DNA of 64,000 bases, from contig NZ_CAMYLS010000019.1 of assembly GCF_947259345.1 (NCBI RefSeq), positions 1-64,000 on the forward strand, written 5' to 3'. Position numbers and translations under genes: made by a program. Below the pieces are notes generated by a model, which saw only the letters and a list, made by a program, of their open reading frames with translations, did no database searches and had not been told where the DNA came from. Origin of the DNA: an uncultured Maricaulis sp. Its GTDB lineage: Bacteria; Pseudomonadota; Alphaproteobacteria; Caulobacterales; Maricaulaceae. Below, one piece after another: positions 11,701 through 19,830 of the stretch. Every line of letters starts with the position of its first letter. The first letter of the stretch is position 1.

Positions 11701-12228
11701 ATGACAGACCACAAGGATTTTGAACCGCAGGACGTGCAGGCCGGCCTGGAAGCCGGGCGTTATCTCCTGATTGATGTCCGCGAGCCGGGCGAGTTTGCCG
11801 ATGAGCGCATTCCCGGCGCCATCCTGGCGCCGCTGTCCGGTTTCAATCCGAAGACCCTGCCGCGCGGCGAGGATCGCGAGATCATCCTGCACTGCAAGTC
11901 CGGCGGACGATCCGGGCGTGCCTTGCAAATGTGCCGTGAGGCAGGGGTTGATGTGGCCGGCCATGTAAAGGGCGGGATTCTCAACTGGAAAACCTGCCAG
12001 CTGGCCACGGAAAGGGCCGAGAATGCCCCGACCGGCATGACCATCCAGCAGGCTGTCATGGCCATGGCGTCCTTCCTGATGCTGGTCTCGGTGGGGCTGG
12101 GTGTCGTGATTTCGCCCTGGTGGCTGCTGCTCGGCGCCGGCGTCAGCGGCATGTTGCTGCAGGCAAGCTTCACGGGTTTTTGCCCGGCCAGTTCGATCTT
12201 CGCCCGTCTTGGCTTCCGCCCGGGTTAG
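11701..12228 (+). CDS. Membrane rhodanese with C-terminal DUF2892 (YgaP-like)
   Basis: A 175-residue protein with an N-terminal rhodanese domain (about residues 5-105; active loop HCKSGGRSG with Cys65) and two hydrophobic helices (about 117-160) of the DUF2892 type, the same layout as E. coli YgaP. Rhodaneses transfer sulfane sulfur between thiols. The ATG at 11701 begins at MTDHKDFE; an upstream in-frame start would cover the operator and is rejected. It is divergent from the persulfide dioxygenase gene through a shared operator and convergent with the ArsR-type gene, with stop codons overlapping by 4 bases. Inner membrane, active site likely cytosolic. Confidence 0.9.
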   Translation: MTDHKDFEPQDVQAGLEAGRYLLIDVREPGEFADERIPGAILAPLSGFNPKTLPRGEDREIILHCKSGGRSGRALQMCREAGVDVAGHVKGGILNWKTCQLATERAENAPTGMTIQQAVMAMASFLMLVSVGLGVVISPWWLLLGAGVSGMLLQASFTGFCPASSIFARLGFRPG

Positions 12229-12551
12229 ATGGACGGTGTCTCGTCCGGGTCGCAATAGGTCGCGTACAAGGCGGACATCACGGCGGTAATACGGGCATCG
12301 GCCAGGCCATAATAAATGGTCTGGCCGTCCCGCCGTGTGCTGACCAGGCCCTTGTTTCTCAAGATCGCCAATTGCTGCGACATGGCCTGGTCGCGCATGC
12401 CCAATGCTTCGGCGAGCTCGCCGACCGAGCGCTCCTTCTCCATCATCGCGCAGAGGGCGAGAAGGCGATTGGGGTGGGCCAGGGTCTTCATGAGATCGGC
12501 CACCGTCTCAGCCATCGGCTTCATGTCATCATACTGCATGGCGGAACTCAT
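12225..12551 (-). CDS. ArsR-family persulfide sensor (BigR/SqrR type)
   Basis: A 108-residue winged-helix repressor with MRDQAMSQQLAILRNKGLVS as the recognition part. It carries exactly two cysteines, Cys34 and Cys100, 66 residues apart, the spacing of the SqrR pair (Cys41/Cys107) that forms a polysulfide bridge and releases DNA. No metal-site cysteine pair (CVC) is present, which argues against ArsR/SmtB metal sensing. A copy of the operator repeat lies 4 to 19 bases upstream of the ATG, abutting a TATACT -10 box, so autorepression is likely. An internal ATG four codons in (12539) is an alternative start. Confidence 0.9.
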   Translation of the reverse strand: MSSAMQYDDMKPMAETVADLMKTLAHPNRLLALCAMMEKERSVGELAEALGMRDQAMSQQLAILRNKGLVSTRRDGQTIYYGLADARITAVMSALYATYCDPDETPSI

Positions 12552-12554
12552 TAG

Positions 12555-12577
12555 TTGCGTAGCTTCGCAAGTATATA
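12555..12577 (-). promoter_or_regulatory. Operator and -10 box of the ArsR-type gene
   Basis: TTGCG-TAGCTT-CGCAA (12555-12570) followed by GTA matches the repeat at 11625-11643 at 14 of 19 positions, including TTGC, the central CT and GCAAGTA. On the minus strand TATACT (12575-12570) abuts it, so a bound repressor would cover the start of transcription. Confidence 0.65.
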
Positions 12578-12637
12578 AGCGGTGGCTGGCGCGACGCCAA
12601 GCAAGCCCCGGACTGCATCCCGGCTGAATTTGCTATT

Positions 12638-12655
12638 GTGTTAGCGCGCTAACAC
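12638..12655. promoter_or_regulatory. Perfect palindrome upstream of the his operon
   Basis: GTGTTAGCGCGCTAACAC is an 18-bp perfect palindrome ending 28 bases before the TrpR-like gene that opens the his operon. It is in the right place for an operator at the start of transcription, and TrpR-family dimers bind palindromes of this size. It is the natural candidate site for that protein. Confidence 0.6.
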
Positions 12656-12683
12656 GCTATATCGACGGTCAAGGAGCCCACCC

Positions 12684-13001
12684 ATGACCGATACGAGCCA
12701 GTCTTCCAGTGCTGCTGGCACTGATTTGCAGCCTCTCAGCGAGGCGATCCTTGCCCTGCGTGATGCCGGTGAAGCCGAACGCTTTTTGCGCGATCTCCTC
12801 ACGCCGGGCGAAATGAAAACGCTGACAGAACGCTGGCGAGTTGCCGGCCTGCTCAATGAAGGTGGGCATTCCTATCGTGAAATTTCCGAGATGACCGGCG
12901 CCAGCACCACCACCGTGACACGGGTCGCCCGCTTTCTCAGCCAGGAGCCCTGGCAGGGCTATCGCACCATTCTCAACCGTCTCAAGGAGAGCCAATCGTG
13001 A
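12684..13001 (+). CDS. TrpR-like (YerC/YecD family) regulator, probable his-operon repressor
   Basis: A 105-residue protein of the TrpR superfamily: LLTPGEMKTLTERWRVAGLL followed by the helix-turn-helix YREISEMTGASTTTVTRVARF. YerC/YecD-type proteins often precede hisG and have been proposed as histidine-responsive repressors. Its stop overlaps the hisG start (GTGA), so it is the first gene of the his operon, and a perfect palindrome sits just upstream. Cytosolic, likely dimer. Family clear; the ligand (histidine) is inferred from position only. Confidence 0.85.
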   Translation: MTDTSQSSSAAGTDLQPLSEAILALRDAGEAERFLRDLLTPGEMKTLTERWRVAGLLNEGGHSYREISEMTGASTTTVTRVARFLSQEPWQGYRTILNRLKESQS

Positions 13002-13882
13002 CCTCCCGTCTGCGTATTGCCGTACAAAGCAAGGGCCGTCTGGCAGAAGGAGGCATGGACCTCCTCAAGCGCTGTGGCCTGCGTTTCGCCTATGGGCGTG
13101 ACAAGCTCCACCAGCGAGCCGAGAACATGCCGGTCGATCTGATGCTGGTGCGCGATGACGACATCCCCAACTTCGTCGGCAGCGGCGCCTGCGACTACGG
13201 CATTGTCGGTGAAAATGTGCTGGCCGAGGAGCAGGCCGCCGGCGGTCGCGCCCGCGAACTGGAAGTGGCCCTGCGTCTCGGCTTTGCCGGTTGTACGCTG
13301 AAACTGGCGGCGCCTCAGGACGGCGATATCCGCTCGGTCGAGGATCTGGCCGGCAAGGCGATTGCGACCTCCTATCCGGCTCTCACCGCGAAATATCTGA
13401 AGGATCGTGGCATTGAGGCGGAAATCGTCGAGATGCGCGGTTCGGTGGAAGTGGCACCGCGCCTGCGCATTGCCGATGCGATCTGTGACCTGGTGTCTTC
13501 AGGCGCGACTCTGCAGGCGAATGGTCTCAAAGCCTTTGAGACCGTGCTCAAGAGTGAAGCCGTGATGATCCGTCGGAAGGCAGACCGCGCTGCGGACACG
13601 GATGCCATCGCCAACGTCCTGATGCGTCGCGCCGATGGCGTCATTGCCTCCTCGCAGACCAAATACATCATGCTAAACGCGCCGACCGACCGGCTTGATG
13701 CCATCCGCGCTCTCTTGCCAGGCGCCGATGCACCCACCATCGCCAAGGTCGCTGGACGCGAGGATGTCGTCGCGGTCCATGCCGTGTGCCGCGAGCGGGT
13801 CTTCTGGGAAACGCTGGAAGCCCTCGAAAAGGAAGGCGCGCGCGCCATCCTCGTCCTGCCGATCGAAAAAATGCTCGCCTGA
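12998..13882 (+). CDS. hisG: ATP phosphoribosyltransferase, long form
   Basis: A 294-residue HisG catalysing the first step of histidine synthesis from ATP and PRPP. It has IAVQSKGRL at the N-terminus, the DYGIVGENVL and ADAICDLVSSGATLQANGL signatures, and a C-terminal PII-like regulatory domain (about residues 215-294), so it is the long, hexameric, histidine-inhibited form that needs no HisZ. Translation starts at GTG 12998, overlapping the TrpR-like stop by 4 bases. Many alphaproteobacteria have the short HisG plus HisZ, so the long form adds to the impression of a gammaproteobacterial-style operon. Confidence 0.96.
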   Translation: MTSRLRIAVQSKGRLAEGGMDLLKRCGLRFAYGRDKLHQRAENMPVDLMLVRDDDIPNFVGSGACDYGIVGENVLAEEQAAGGRARELEVALRLGFAGCTLKLAAPQDGDIRSVEDLAGKAIATSYPALTAKYLKDRGIEAEIVEMRGSVEVAPRLRIADAICDLVSSGATLQANGLKAFETVLKSEAVMIRRKADRAADTDAIANVLMRRADGVIASSQTKYIMLNAPTDRLDAIRALLPGADAPTIAKVAGREDVVAVHAVCRERVFWETLEALEKEGARAILVLPIEKMLA

Positions 13883-13905
13883 GCAGTGCACTCGGGATCA
13901 AGACC

Positions 13906-15801
13906 ATGATGGATATTCTGAACTGGACAGATGCCTCCGAAGAGGCTCGCGCTGCGGCGCTCGCCCGCCCGATCGGCATCGATACCGCCGACGCCGCGGC
14001 GCGTGATATCGTCGATGCCATTCGCGACAAGGGCGAGGCGGGCGTGCGCGCCTATGCCCAGCGCCTCGACGGCTATGCACCAGAGAGATTCCGGGTGTCG
14101 CCGGAAGCCATTCGTGCGGCGCGCGCGGCGATGGATCCGGCTGATGCCGAGGCGATCAAGGCCGCCGCGGATGCCGTGCGGCGTTTCCACATCCGCCAAG
14201 GCTATCGCAATTACTCGGTCGAAACCTGGCCGGGCGTGACCGCCTCGCGCCGGGCCACGCCGATCGACACCGCTGCGCTCTATGTGCCGGCCGGGTCGGC
14301 GCCGCTGGTCTCGACCCTGGTCATGCTGGCCGTGCCGGCTCAGCTCGCTGGCGTGCCCCGGATTGTTGTCGTTGCGCCGCCGAGCGGTGAGGGCGGTGTC
14401 AATCCGGCGCTTCTGGCTGCGGCGGACCTGCTCGGTCTGGACGAGGTCTACGCGCTGGGCGGCGCCCAGGCTGTCGCCGCGCTGGCGGGCGGGGTTGCCG
14501 GCCTGCCGCGCGCCGACAAGATTTTCGGCCCGGGCAATGCCTATGTCGCGGCTGCCAAGGCCTATGTCAGCAGTCTCCCGGGTGGACCGGCGGTCGACCT
14601 GCCGGCCGGGCCAAGTGAGGTCATGGTAATCGCCGATGACCAGGCCGATCCGGACCTGGTCGCCAGTGACCTTCTCAGCCAGGCCGAGCACGACCCCTCG
14701 GCCCAGGTCATGCTGGTCTGTTTCGATGACGCGACCGCGGCGCGTGTCATGGAGTCCGTCGACCGCCTGCTGGCCGGCCTGTCGCGGGCTGATATTGCCC
14801 GCAAGGCGCTTTCGGCCTCCCGGGCGTTGATCTGCAATACCGTCGAGGATGCGATCGAGATCGCCAATCTCTACGCGCCCGAACACCTTATCCTGCAGGC
14901 CGAGGCGAGCGAACGCCTGCTGGCCGGCGTGCGTCATGCCGGCTCGATCTTTGTCGGGGCTTGGACCCCGGAGGCAGCCGGTGACTATGCCGCCGGACCC
15001 AATCACACCCTGCCGACAGCGGGTGCCGCGAAGGCCTATGGCGGTGTCAGCGTGGAAAGCTTCCAGAAGACCACCACCATCCTGCGCGCCAGCCGCGAAG
15101 GCGCTGCGTCCATGGCGCCGACCGTGGAGCGACTGGCCGCGCTGGAACAGCTTGATGCCCATGCCCTGGCCATGCGCTTGCGGTGCGAGAAGGCTGGCTC
15201 GCTCGTCCCGGAGACGGGCGATCAACCGCGCGCCGGCACCAAGCGACGCAAGACCAAGGAGACCGATGTCACCGTCACGGTCGATCTCGATCGCGACGGT
15301 CCGATCCGGATCTCCACCGGGATCGGCTATTTCGACCACATGCTCGACCAGATTGCGCGCCATGGCGGCTTCTCGCTGGACGTCGCGGTGGAAGGCGATC
15401 TGGAGATTGATGGTCACCACACGATCGAGGATGTGTGCCTGACCTTCGGTGAGGCGCTGCGCGATGCGCTCGGCGACAAGCGTGGTCTAGGTCGGTTCGG
15501 CTTTGAGCTGCCCATGGATGAAAGCCGTGCCGCGGTCTGGATCGACCTCTCCGGGCGACCTTTTGCGCGCTTTGAAGGCGAGATCCCCGGTGAGAGTGTT
15601 GGCGAGTTTCCGGTCGAGATGACGGCGCATTGTTTCCGCTCGATCGCCGAAAGCCTCGGTGCCGCCATCCATATGAAGGTGGAGGGCGAGAATGCCCACC
15701 ACATGGTGGAAAGCTGCTTCAAGGCCTTTGGCCGGGCCCTGCGACAGGCCTTGCGTGTCGAGGGCGATGCCTTGCCATCGACCAAGGGCATGCTGGCATG
15801 A
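13906..15801 (+). CDS. hisDB: HisD-HisB fusion: histidinol dehydrogenase + imidazoleglycerol-phosphate dehydratase
   Basis: One open frame of 631 residues joins two enzymes. Residues 1-430 are HisD: the four zinc ligands fall at E. coli numbering (Gln259 and His262 in SQAEHD, Asp360 in AGDYAAG, His419 in DAHAL), and LYAPEHLIL is intact. After a polar linker (about 431-445), residues 446-631 are HisB-type dehydratase: KRRKTKETDVTV, STGIGYFDHMLDQ, GHHTIED (about 503-509) and AHHMVES (His598, His599), the Mn-binding histidines. There is no stop or good ribosome-binding site between them. HisB has no N-terminal phosphatase domain. Two adjacent ATGs (13906, 13909) could start it. The stop overlaps hisH. 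The enzymes catalyse non-consecutive steps, so tethering is not simple channelling. Confidence 0.93.
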   Translation: MMDILNWTDASEEARAAALARPIGIDTADAAARDIVDAIRDKGEAGVRAYAQRLDGYAPERFRVSPEAIRAARAAMDPADAEAIKAAADAVRRFHIRQGYRNYSVETWPGVTASRRATPIDTAALYVPAGSAPLVSTLVMLAVPAQLAGVPRIVVVAPPSGEGGVNPALLAAADLLGLDEVYALGGAQAVAALAGGVAGLPRADKIFGPGNAYVAAAKAYVSSLPGGPAVDLPAGPSEVMVIADDQADPDLVASDLLSQAEHDPSAQVMLVCFDDATAARVMESVDRLLAGLSRADIARKALSASRALICNTVEDAIEIANLYAPEHLILQAEASERLLAGVRHAGSIFVGAWTPEAAGDYAAGPNHTLPTAGAAKAYGGVSVESFQKTTTILRASREGAASMAPTVERLAALEQLDAHALAMRLRCEKAGSLVPETGDQPRAGTKRRKTKETDVTVTVDLDRDGPIRISTGIGYFDHMLDQIARHGGFSLDVAVEGDLEIDGHHTIEDVCLTFGEALRDALGDKRGLGRFGFELPMDESRAAVWIDLSGRPFARFEGEIPGESVGEFPVEMTAHCFRSIAESLGAAIHMKVEGENAHHMVESCFKAFGRALRQALRVEGDALPSTKGMLA

Positions 15802-16397
15802 TGATCGGTCTGATCGATACCGGCTGCGCCAATCTCGCCTCGGTCCGCTTTGCCCTGGAACGAGCCGGCTTGGACTACCGTGTGATAGCGACGCCTGCCG
15901 AGATGGCAGGCTGCGACCGCTTCATCCTGCCCGGCGTGGGGGCGGCTGGCCCGGCCATGGCGCGTCTGCGCGAGGCGGGTTGGGATGCGGCACTGAAGGC
16001 GGACCGTCGTCCCCTGCTGGGGATTTGCCTGGGCATGCAGATGCTGTTCGAGCGCTCGGCCGAGGGCGATGTTGAGTGCCTGGGGCTTCTTCCGGGCACG
16101 ATCGAGAAACTGCCCGCTCCGGAAGACGGTGTCTGGCCGCAAATGGGCTGGAATGCCCTGGAGGATCTTGATCCCGACGAGCCTCTGCTGGCGGGTGTCG
16201 AGGCCGGGGATCACGTCTATTTCGTGCATGGTTTCTACGCGCCGGTCGGTCCGGTCACGGCCGCGACCTGCGTCTATGGCCGTCCGGTCTCGGCGCTGGT
16301 GCGCCAGGACCATGTCGCGGGATGCCAGTTTCACCCGGAGCGGTCTGCCGTCGTGGGTGCGCGAATTTTGGCAAATTTTGCAACGAGTTCGGTATGA
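15798..16397 (+). CDS. hisH: Imidazole glycerol phosphate synthase, glutamine amidotransferase subunit
   Basis: A 199-residue class I amidotransferase that supplies ammonia to HisF. The nucleophile lies in LLGICLGMQ (Cys77), the His/Glu of the triad in FHPERS, and the oxyanion-loop region is PGVGA. The start ATG overlaps the hisDB stop (ATGATG; the second ATG at 15801 is equally possible), and its own stop overlaps hisA. Length and order hisH-hisA-hisF match standard his operons. Confidence 0.95.
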   Translation: MMIGLIDTGCANLASVRFALERAGLDYRVIATPAEMAGCDRFILPGVGAAGPAMARLREAGWDAALKADRRPLLGICLGMQMLFERSAEGDVECLGLLPGTIEKLPAPEDGVWPQMGWNALEDLDPDEPLLAGVEAGDHVYFVHGFYAPVGPVTAATCVYGRPVSALVRQDHVAGCQFHPERSAVVGARILANFATSSV

Positions 16398-17128
16398 TTC
16401 TTTATCCGGCAATTGACCTTCTGGACGGGCGTGTCGTGCGTCTGCACAAGGGCGAATTTGACGCCGTCACCGATTATGGCGGGGATCCGCGTGCGGTCGC
16501 CGAGCAATTCGGGGAGGCTGGCGCGACCTGGATTCATGTGGTCGATTTGAGCGGTGCCCGCGACGGGGCCCGCCGGCAGGGCGAGATCATTCGCACGATT
16601 TGCGAGACCGGCCTTCGCGTGCAGACCGGTGGCGGTGTGCGCACATCGGAAGACATTGAAGACCTGCTCGCAGCGGGCGTCGAGCGCGTCATCATCGGTT
16701 CATTGGCCGTGACCGATCCGGTGCGTGTGCGGGACTGGTTGCAGCGCTATGGCGGCGATCACATCACCCTGGCGCTCGATGTGCGCCGGATTGCAGGCCA
16801 GTACCGGCCAGCGCTCAAGGGCTGGACGGACACAACGGACACCACGCTGGAGGATGTCGTCGCGGCTTATAATGGCAGCGGCCTAGCTCATGCCCTGGTC
16901 ACGGATATCGGCCGCGATGGCGATCTCTCCGGCCCGAATATCGCCCTCTATGAACGTTTGGCGCGGGACTATCCCGGCATCGCCTGGCAGGCATCCGGCG
17001 GCGTGGCCTCGCTTGATGATCTGCGCGCGGCGAAGGCGGCAGGCGCGGCCGGCGCGATTTCCGGCAAGGCGCTCTACGAAGGCCGGTTCACGATTGCGGA
17101 GGCCCTGGCATGCTTGCGCGACGCATAA
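16394..17128 (+). CDS. hisA: ProFAR isomerase (phosphoribosylformimino-AICAR-P isomerase)
   Basis: A 244-residue (beta-alpha)8 barrel for the Amadori rearrangement of ProFAR. Catalytic Asp8 lies in YPAIDLLDG, the second acid in VTDIGRDGD, and the phosphate loops in TGGGVR and SGGVAS. Start ATG overlaps the hisH stop (ATGA); an in-frame upstream start lies inside hisH and is rejected. The end overlaps hisF by 19 bases, so hisF translation is coupled. Confidence 0.96.
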   Translation: MILYPAIDLLDGRVVRLHKGEFDAVTDYGGDPRAVAEQFGEAGATWIHVVDLSGARDGARRQGEIIRTICETGLRVQTGGGVRTSEDIEDLLAAGVERVIIGSLAVTDPVRVRDWLQRYGGDHITLALDVRRIAGQYRPALKGWTDTTDTTLEDVVAAYNGSGLAHALVTDIGRDGDLSGPNIALYERLARDYPGIAWQASGGVASLDDLRAAKAAGAAGAISGKALYEGRFTIAEALACLRDA

Positions 17129-17877
17129 TTCCCTGCCTCGACGTGCGTGATGGGCGTGTGGTGAAAGGCGTTCGCTTCCGCGACCACGAGGATGTCGGTG
17201 ACATTGTCGACCTCGCCCGGCGCTATGCACAGGAAGGCGCGGATGAGCTGGTCTTTTATGACATCGCCGCCAGCGCCCGGGGCCGGACGGTGGAGCCGGA
17301 ATGGGTCAGCGCCGTTGCGCGTGAACTCGATATTCCCTTCTGTGTGGCAGGTGGGATCCGCTCCGTCGATGACGCCCGCGCGCGTCTGTTCGCCGGGGCC
17401 GACAAGATTTCCGTCAACACGCCGGCGCTCGAGGACCCCGTAATCATCAACCGGCTCGCCGCGGAGTTTGGCAGTCAGTGTGTGGTGCTTGGTGTCGACA
17501 GCCGGGTGATTGAAGGCGCCTGGCGGGTCCATCAATATACCGGCGATCCGGACAAGACCGTGGTCGGGCATCGTCGCACGCTGGACTGGATTGTCGAGGC
17601 CGTGGATCGCGGGGCTGGTGAGGTTGTGCTCAATTGCATGGACCAGGATGGCGTTCGCGACGGATATGATATCGAGCAATTGCAGGCGGCGAGGGCGGTG
17701 TGTACCACACCTTTGATCGCGTCCGGCGGGGCAGGACAAAAAGAGCACTTCAAATCCGTGTTCGAACTTGCCAAGGTCGATGGTGCGCTGGCCGCCAGCG
17801 TGTTTCACAAGGGGGTCATCGAGATCGGGCAGTTGAAGGCCTGGCTTGGTGGTGAGGGAATCAGGGTCAGACCATGA
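17110..17877 (+). CDS. hisF: Imidazole glycerol phosphate synthase, cyclase subunit
   Basis: A 255-residue barrel that takes ammonia from HisH and closes the imidazole ring, releasing AICAR. Asp11 ([13 protein letters not shown]) and the second catalytic aspartate in LNCMDQDG are present; phosphate loops AGGIRS and ASGGAG are intact. It begins inside the last 19 bases of hisA and ends overlapping hisIE by 4 bases. Confidence 0.96.
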   Translation: MLARRIIPCLDVRDGRVVKGVRFRDHEDVGDIVDLARRYAQEGADELVFYDIAASARGRTVEPEWVSAVARELDIPFCVAGGIRSVDDARARLFAGADKISVNTPALEDPVIINRLAAEFGSQCVVLGVDSRVIEGAWRVHQYTGDPDKTVVGHRRTLDWIVEAVDRGAGEVVLNCMDQDGVRDGYDIEQLQAARAVCTTPLIASGGAGQKEHFKSVFELAKVDGALAASVFHKGVIEIGQLKAWLGGEGIRVRP

Positions 17878-18500
17878 TTGATGCGAATTCGCTCGACTGG
17901 AAAAAGGGCGACGGCCTGATTCCGGCGATCATCCAGGACGTGGCGACCCGCCAGGTTCTCATGCTGGGTTACATGAATGCCGAGGCGCTTGCGGCCACGC
18001 TCGAGAGCGGCAAGGTGCATTTCTTCTCGCGCTCGAAACAGAGGCTGTGGAAGAAGGGCGAGACCTCGGGCAACACGTTCAAACTGGTCGATCTGTCAGC
18101 CGACTGCGACAGCGATACGCTGCTCGTCGAGGTCAAGCCCAAGGGCCCGGCCTGCCATACCGGGACGGTGACCTGTTTCGGCGACGACCCGGGACCGGGT
18201 CTCGGTTTTCTTGCTCATTTGCGGGGCATCATCCGCAAGCGCAAGAAGGACAAGCCGAAGAATTCCTATGTTGGCGGGCTGATGGCGAAGGCGCCCAAGC
18301 GCCCGGCCCAGAAGGTCGGCGAGGAGGGCGTGGAAGTCGCGATGGCGGCAGTCTCGGAAAGCCGCGAGGAACTGGCCGGCGAAGCCGCCGACCTGCTTTT
18401 CCACCTCATGGTCCTGCTCGAGTCACGCGATCTCAGCCTGGAAGACGTGGTCGACATCCTGCGCAAGCGTCACGCCGTCCGGGCTTCCCGGCCGTCCTGA
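17874..18500 (+). CDS. hisIE: Bifunctional HisI-HisE (PR-AMP cyclohydrolase / PR-ATP pyrophosphatase)
   Basis: A 208-residue fusion covering steps 2 and 3 of histidine synthesis. The N-terminal cyclohydrolase (about 1-110) has [29 protein letters not shown] and zinc ligands including Cys in DCDSDTLL and ACHTG; the C-terminal pyrophosphohydrolase (about 118-205) has [10 protein letters not shown] and [13 protein letters not shown]. Fused HisIE is usual in gammaproteobacteria, whereas alphaproteobacteria mostly keep hisI and hisE apart. Last gene of the operon; a 7-bp stem without T-run (18502-18528) lies at its end. hisC is not in the operon. Confidence 0.95.
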   Translation: MIDANSLDWKKGDGLIPAIIQDVATRQVLMLGYMNAEALAATLESGKVHFFSRSKQRLWKKGETSGNTFKLVDLSADCDSDTLLVEVKPKGPACHTGTVTCFGDDPGPGLGFLAHLRGIIRKRKKDKPKNSYVGGLMAKAPKRPAQKVGEEGVEVAMAAVSESREELAGEAADLLFHLMVLLESRDLSLEDVVDILRKRHAVRASRPS

Positions 18501-18508
18501 GGCGTCCG

Positions 18509-19003
18509 TCAGTCGATAGGCCGGACGCAGCGGATCGTTGCGGCAATCCGCTCACCGGTTGGTCCGATGGACAGGTAGATGGCGTTGACGCCATCGCCGT
18601 CGATCGGATTGCCACCATTGTCATACGCGTCGCCGGCGTCGAGTGAGGCGCCGGCTGCGTCCATGGCGGCGTCGAAGCCGTTCCAGTCGCTGATCGGGCA
18701 GCTGACAAAACGGTCCAGCTGTCCGAACACCTGTCGCAATCGCATGATGTTCTGGGCATCTGCGCGCGCATCCATGGTCAGCGTGACCTCACGCTCGCTG
18801 CAATAGTCAGCGCTGAGCGTCACCACAGTGCCGTCCGGATATTCACCGCGCTCGGACCGGCCATCGGGTTCATCGCGAAGAATTTCGACATTGCGAAGGC
18901 GGCTGTCGGCAAAGCCGAACGTATAGCTGGTATGGTCGAGACAGGTCTCGGTCGACAGGGCGGCCGTGGCCGCCAAGGCAAGTGCAGTCATCATGGATGT
19001 CAT
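18509..19003 (-). CDS. Hypothetical exported protein
   Basis: A 164-residue protein with a short hydrophobic N-terminus (MMTALALAATAALST) that looks like a signal peptide. Four further cysteines (ETCLDH, DYCSER, VSCPIS, IRCVRP) suggest two disulfides in the periplasm. I do not recognise the family. It is convergent with the his operon, 8 bases from the hisIE stop, and stands alone on its strand in front of the hut genes. Start among three close Met codons is uncertain. Confidence 0.6.
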   Translation of the reverse strand: MTSMMTALALAATAALSTETCLDHTSYTFGFADSRLRNVEILRDEPDGRSERGEYPDGTVVTLSADYCSEREVTLTMDARADAQNIMRLRQVFGQLDRFVSCPISDWNGFDAAMDAAGASLDAGDAYDNGGNPIDGDGVNAIYLSIGPTGERIAATIRCVRPID

Positions 19004-19077
19004 AAATCCGGATTGGCCGGCCCCCGCGAATCGCTGGGCCTGTCAGACATGTGACCGACAGGCGGGGCTCTTGTCAT

Positions 19078-19830
19078 TCACTCTCGGCCATGGCGGCGCG
19101 GTCCGAACCGCTCGCTCATGACATGGCGGTCGCCGGGATGGGTCAGGCGCGCAAGCGTGACCACGTCTTCGCCCTGGAAGGTCCGCCGCTCGAGAACGAG
19201 GCAGGCCGCACCTGGCGCGACGCCCAGCGCGTTCGCCAGGCCGTCACTCGCATTGATGGCCGAGATCGTGTGCTCGGCCTCCGTCCAGGGCGTTTTGCGC
19301 AAGAGCCAGCCGCCGGGCCCCTCCTTGTCGAAATCGGCCTGGGCGGCTTCCGGCAGAAGGGCGAGATTGATCCAGCGCTCCTCATACTCGACGACCGCGT
19401 CATCGGCTGTATGCAGACAGCGCACATGCTGGACACGGGCGCCGTGCAGCAGCCGCATCTGGCGCGCGACATCCTCGTCGGCGGGCACGGTCTCGCTGGC
19501 CAGGCAGCGATAGCCGTAGCGCTGCCCGCGCGCCGGGATGGCGCTCGCCATGTCGACGATTTCCAGCATGGCAGCAGGGGCATCGGGCTGGGCCACAAAA
19601 CTGCCGGCGCGGCGCTTGCGGACCACCAGCCCGTCCTCGGTCAGGGCGCGCAGCGCCCGATTGACGGTCATCCGCGCCGTGCCGAAATGATCGCACAGAT
19701 CCGCCTCTGACGGCAGGCGATAGCCCGGCGCCCAGTCTCCTGTTCGGATCTGGTCGAGGATGGCCCGGCGGATCTGGTCATAAACCGGCCCGTCATCATC
19801 CAGAGTGATCTGATCGCGCCAATCCGTCAT
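19078..19830 (-). CDS. hutC: GntR/HutC-family histidine-utilisation repressor
   Basis: A 250-residue GntR-family protein: winged helix at residues about 10-75 (YRLPSEADLCDHFGTARMTV, VVRKRRAGSFV) and a C-terminal UTRA ligand domain (about 95-240). HutC proteins repress hut genes and are released by urocanate. Its ATG overlaps the hutF stop (ATGA), so repressor and HutF are co-transcribed, and a HutC-like operator lies in the hutF/hutI intergenic region. An upstream start inside hutF is rejected. Confidence 0.93.
   Translation of the reverse strand: MTDWRDQITLDDDGPVYDQIRRAILDQIRTGDWAPGYRLPSEADLCDHFGTARMTVNRALRALTEDGLVVRKRRAGSFVAQPDAPAAMLEIVDMASAIPARGQRYGYRCLASETVPADEDVARQMRLLHGARVQHVRCLHTADDAVVEYEERWINLALLPEAAQADFDKEGPGGWLLRKTPWTEAEHTISAINASDGLANALGVAPGAACLVLERRTFQGEDVVTLARLTHPGDRHVMSERFGPRRHGRE

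Noticed and set aside
12552-12683. Histidine leader peptide/attenuator before the his operon
   Set aside because: No short frame with a run of His codons and no terminator/antiterminator pair is visible; a palindrome is present instead.
13372-15420. A 682-codon open frame on the minus strand opposite hisG-hisDB
   Set aside because: It is a mirror of strong coding sequence with GC-rich third positions; its protein is Arg/Gly-rich with no family motif, while the plus strand shows exact catalytic residues.
13906-15801. The hisD-hisB fusion as a sequencing artefact
   Set aside because: Both halves keep all catalytic residues in the same frame and the linker is polar and open; an error would need to remove a stop without disturbing either domain. 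Kept as a finding with a resequencing test.
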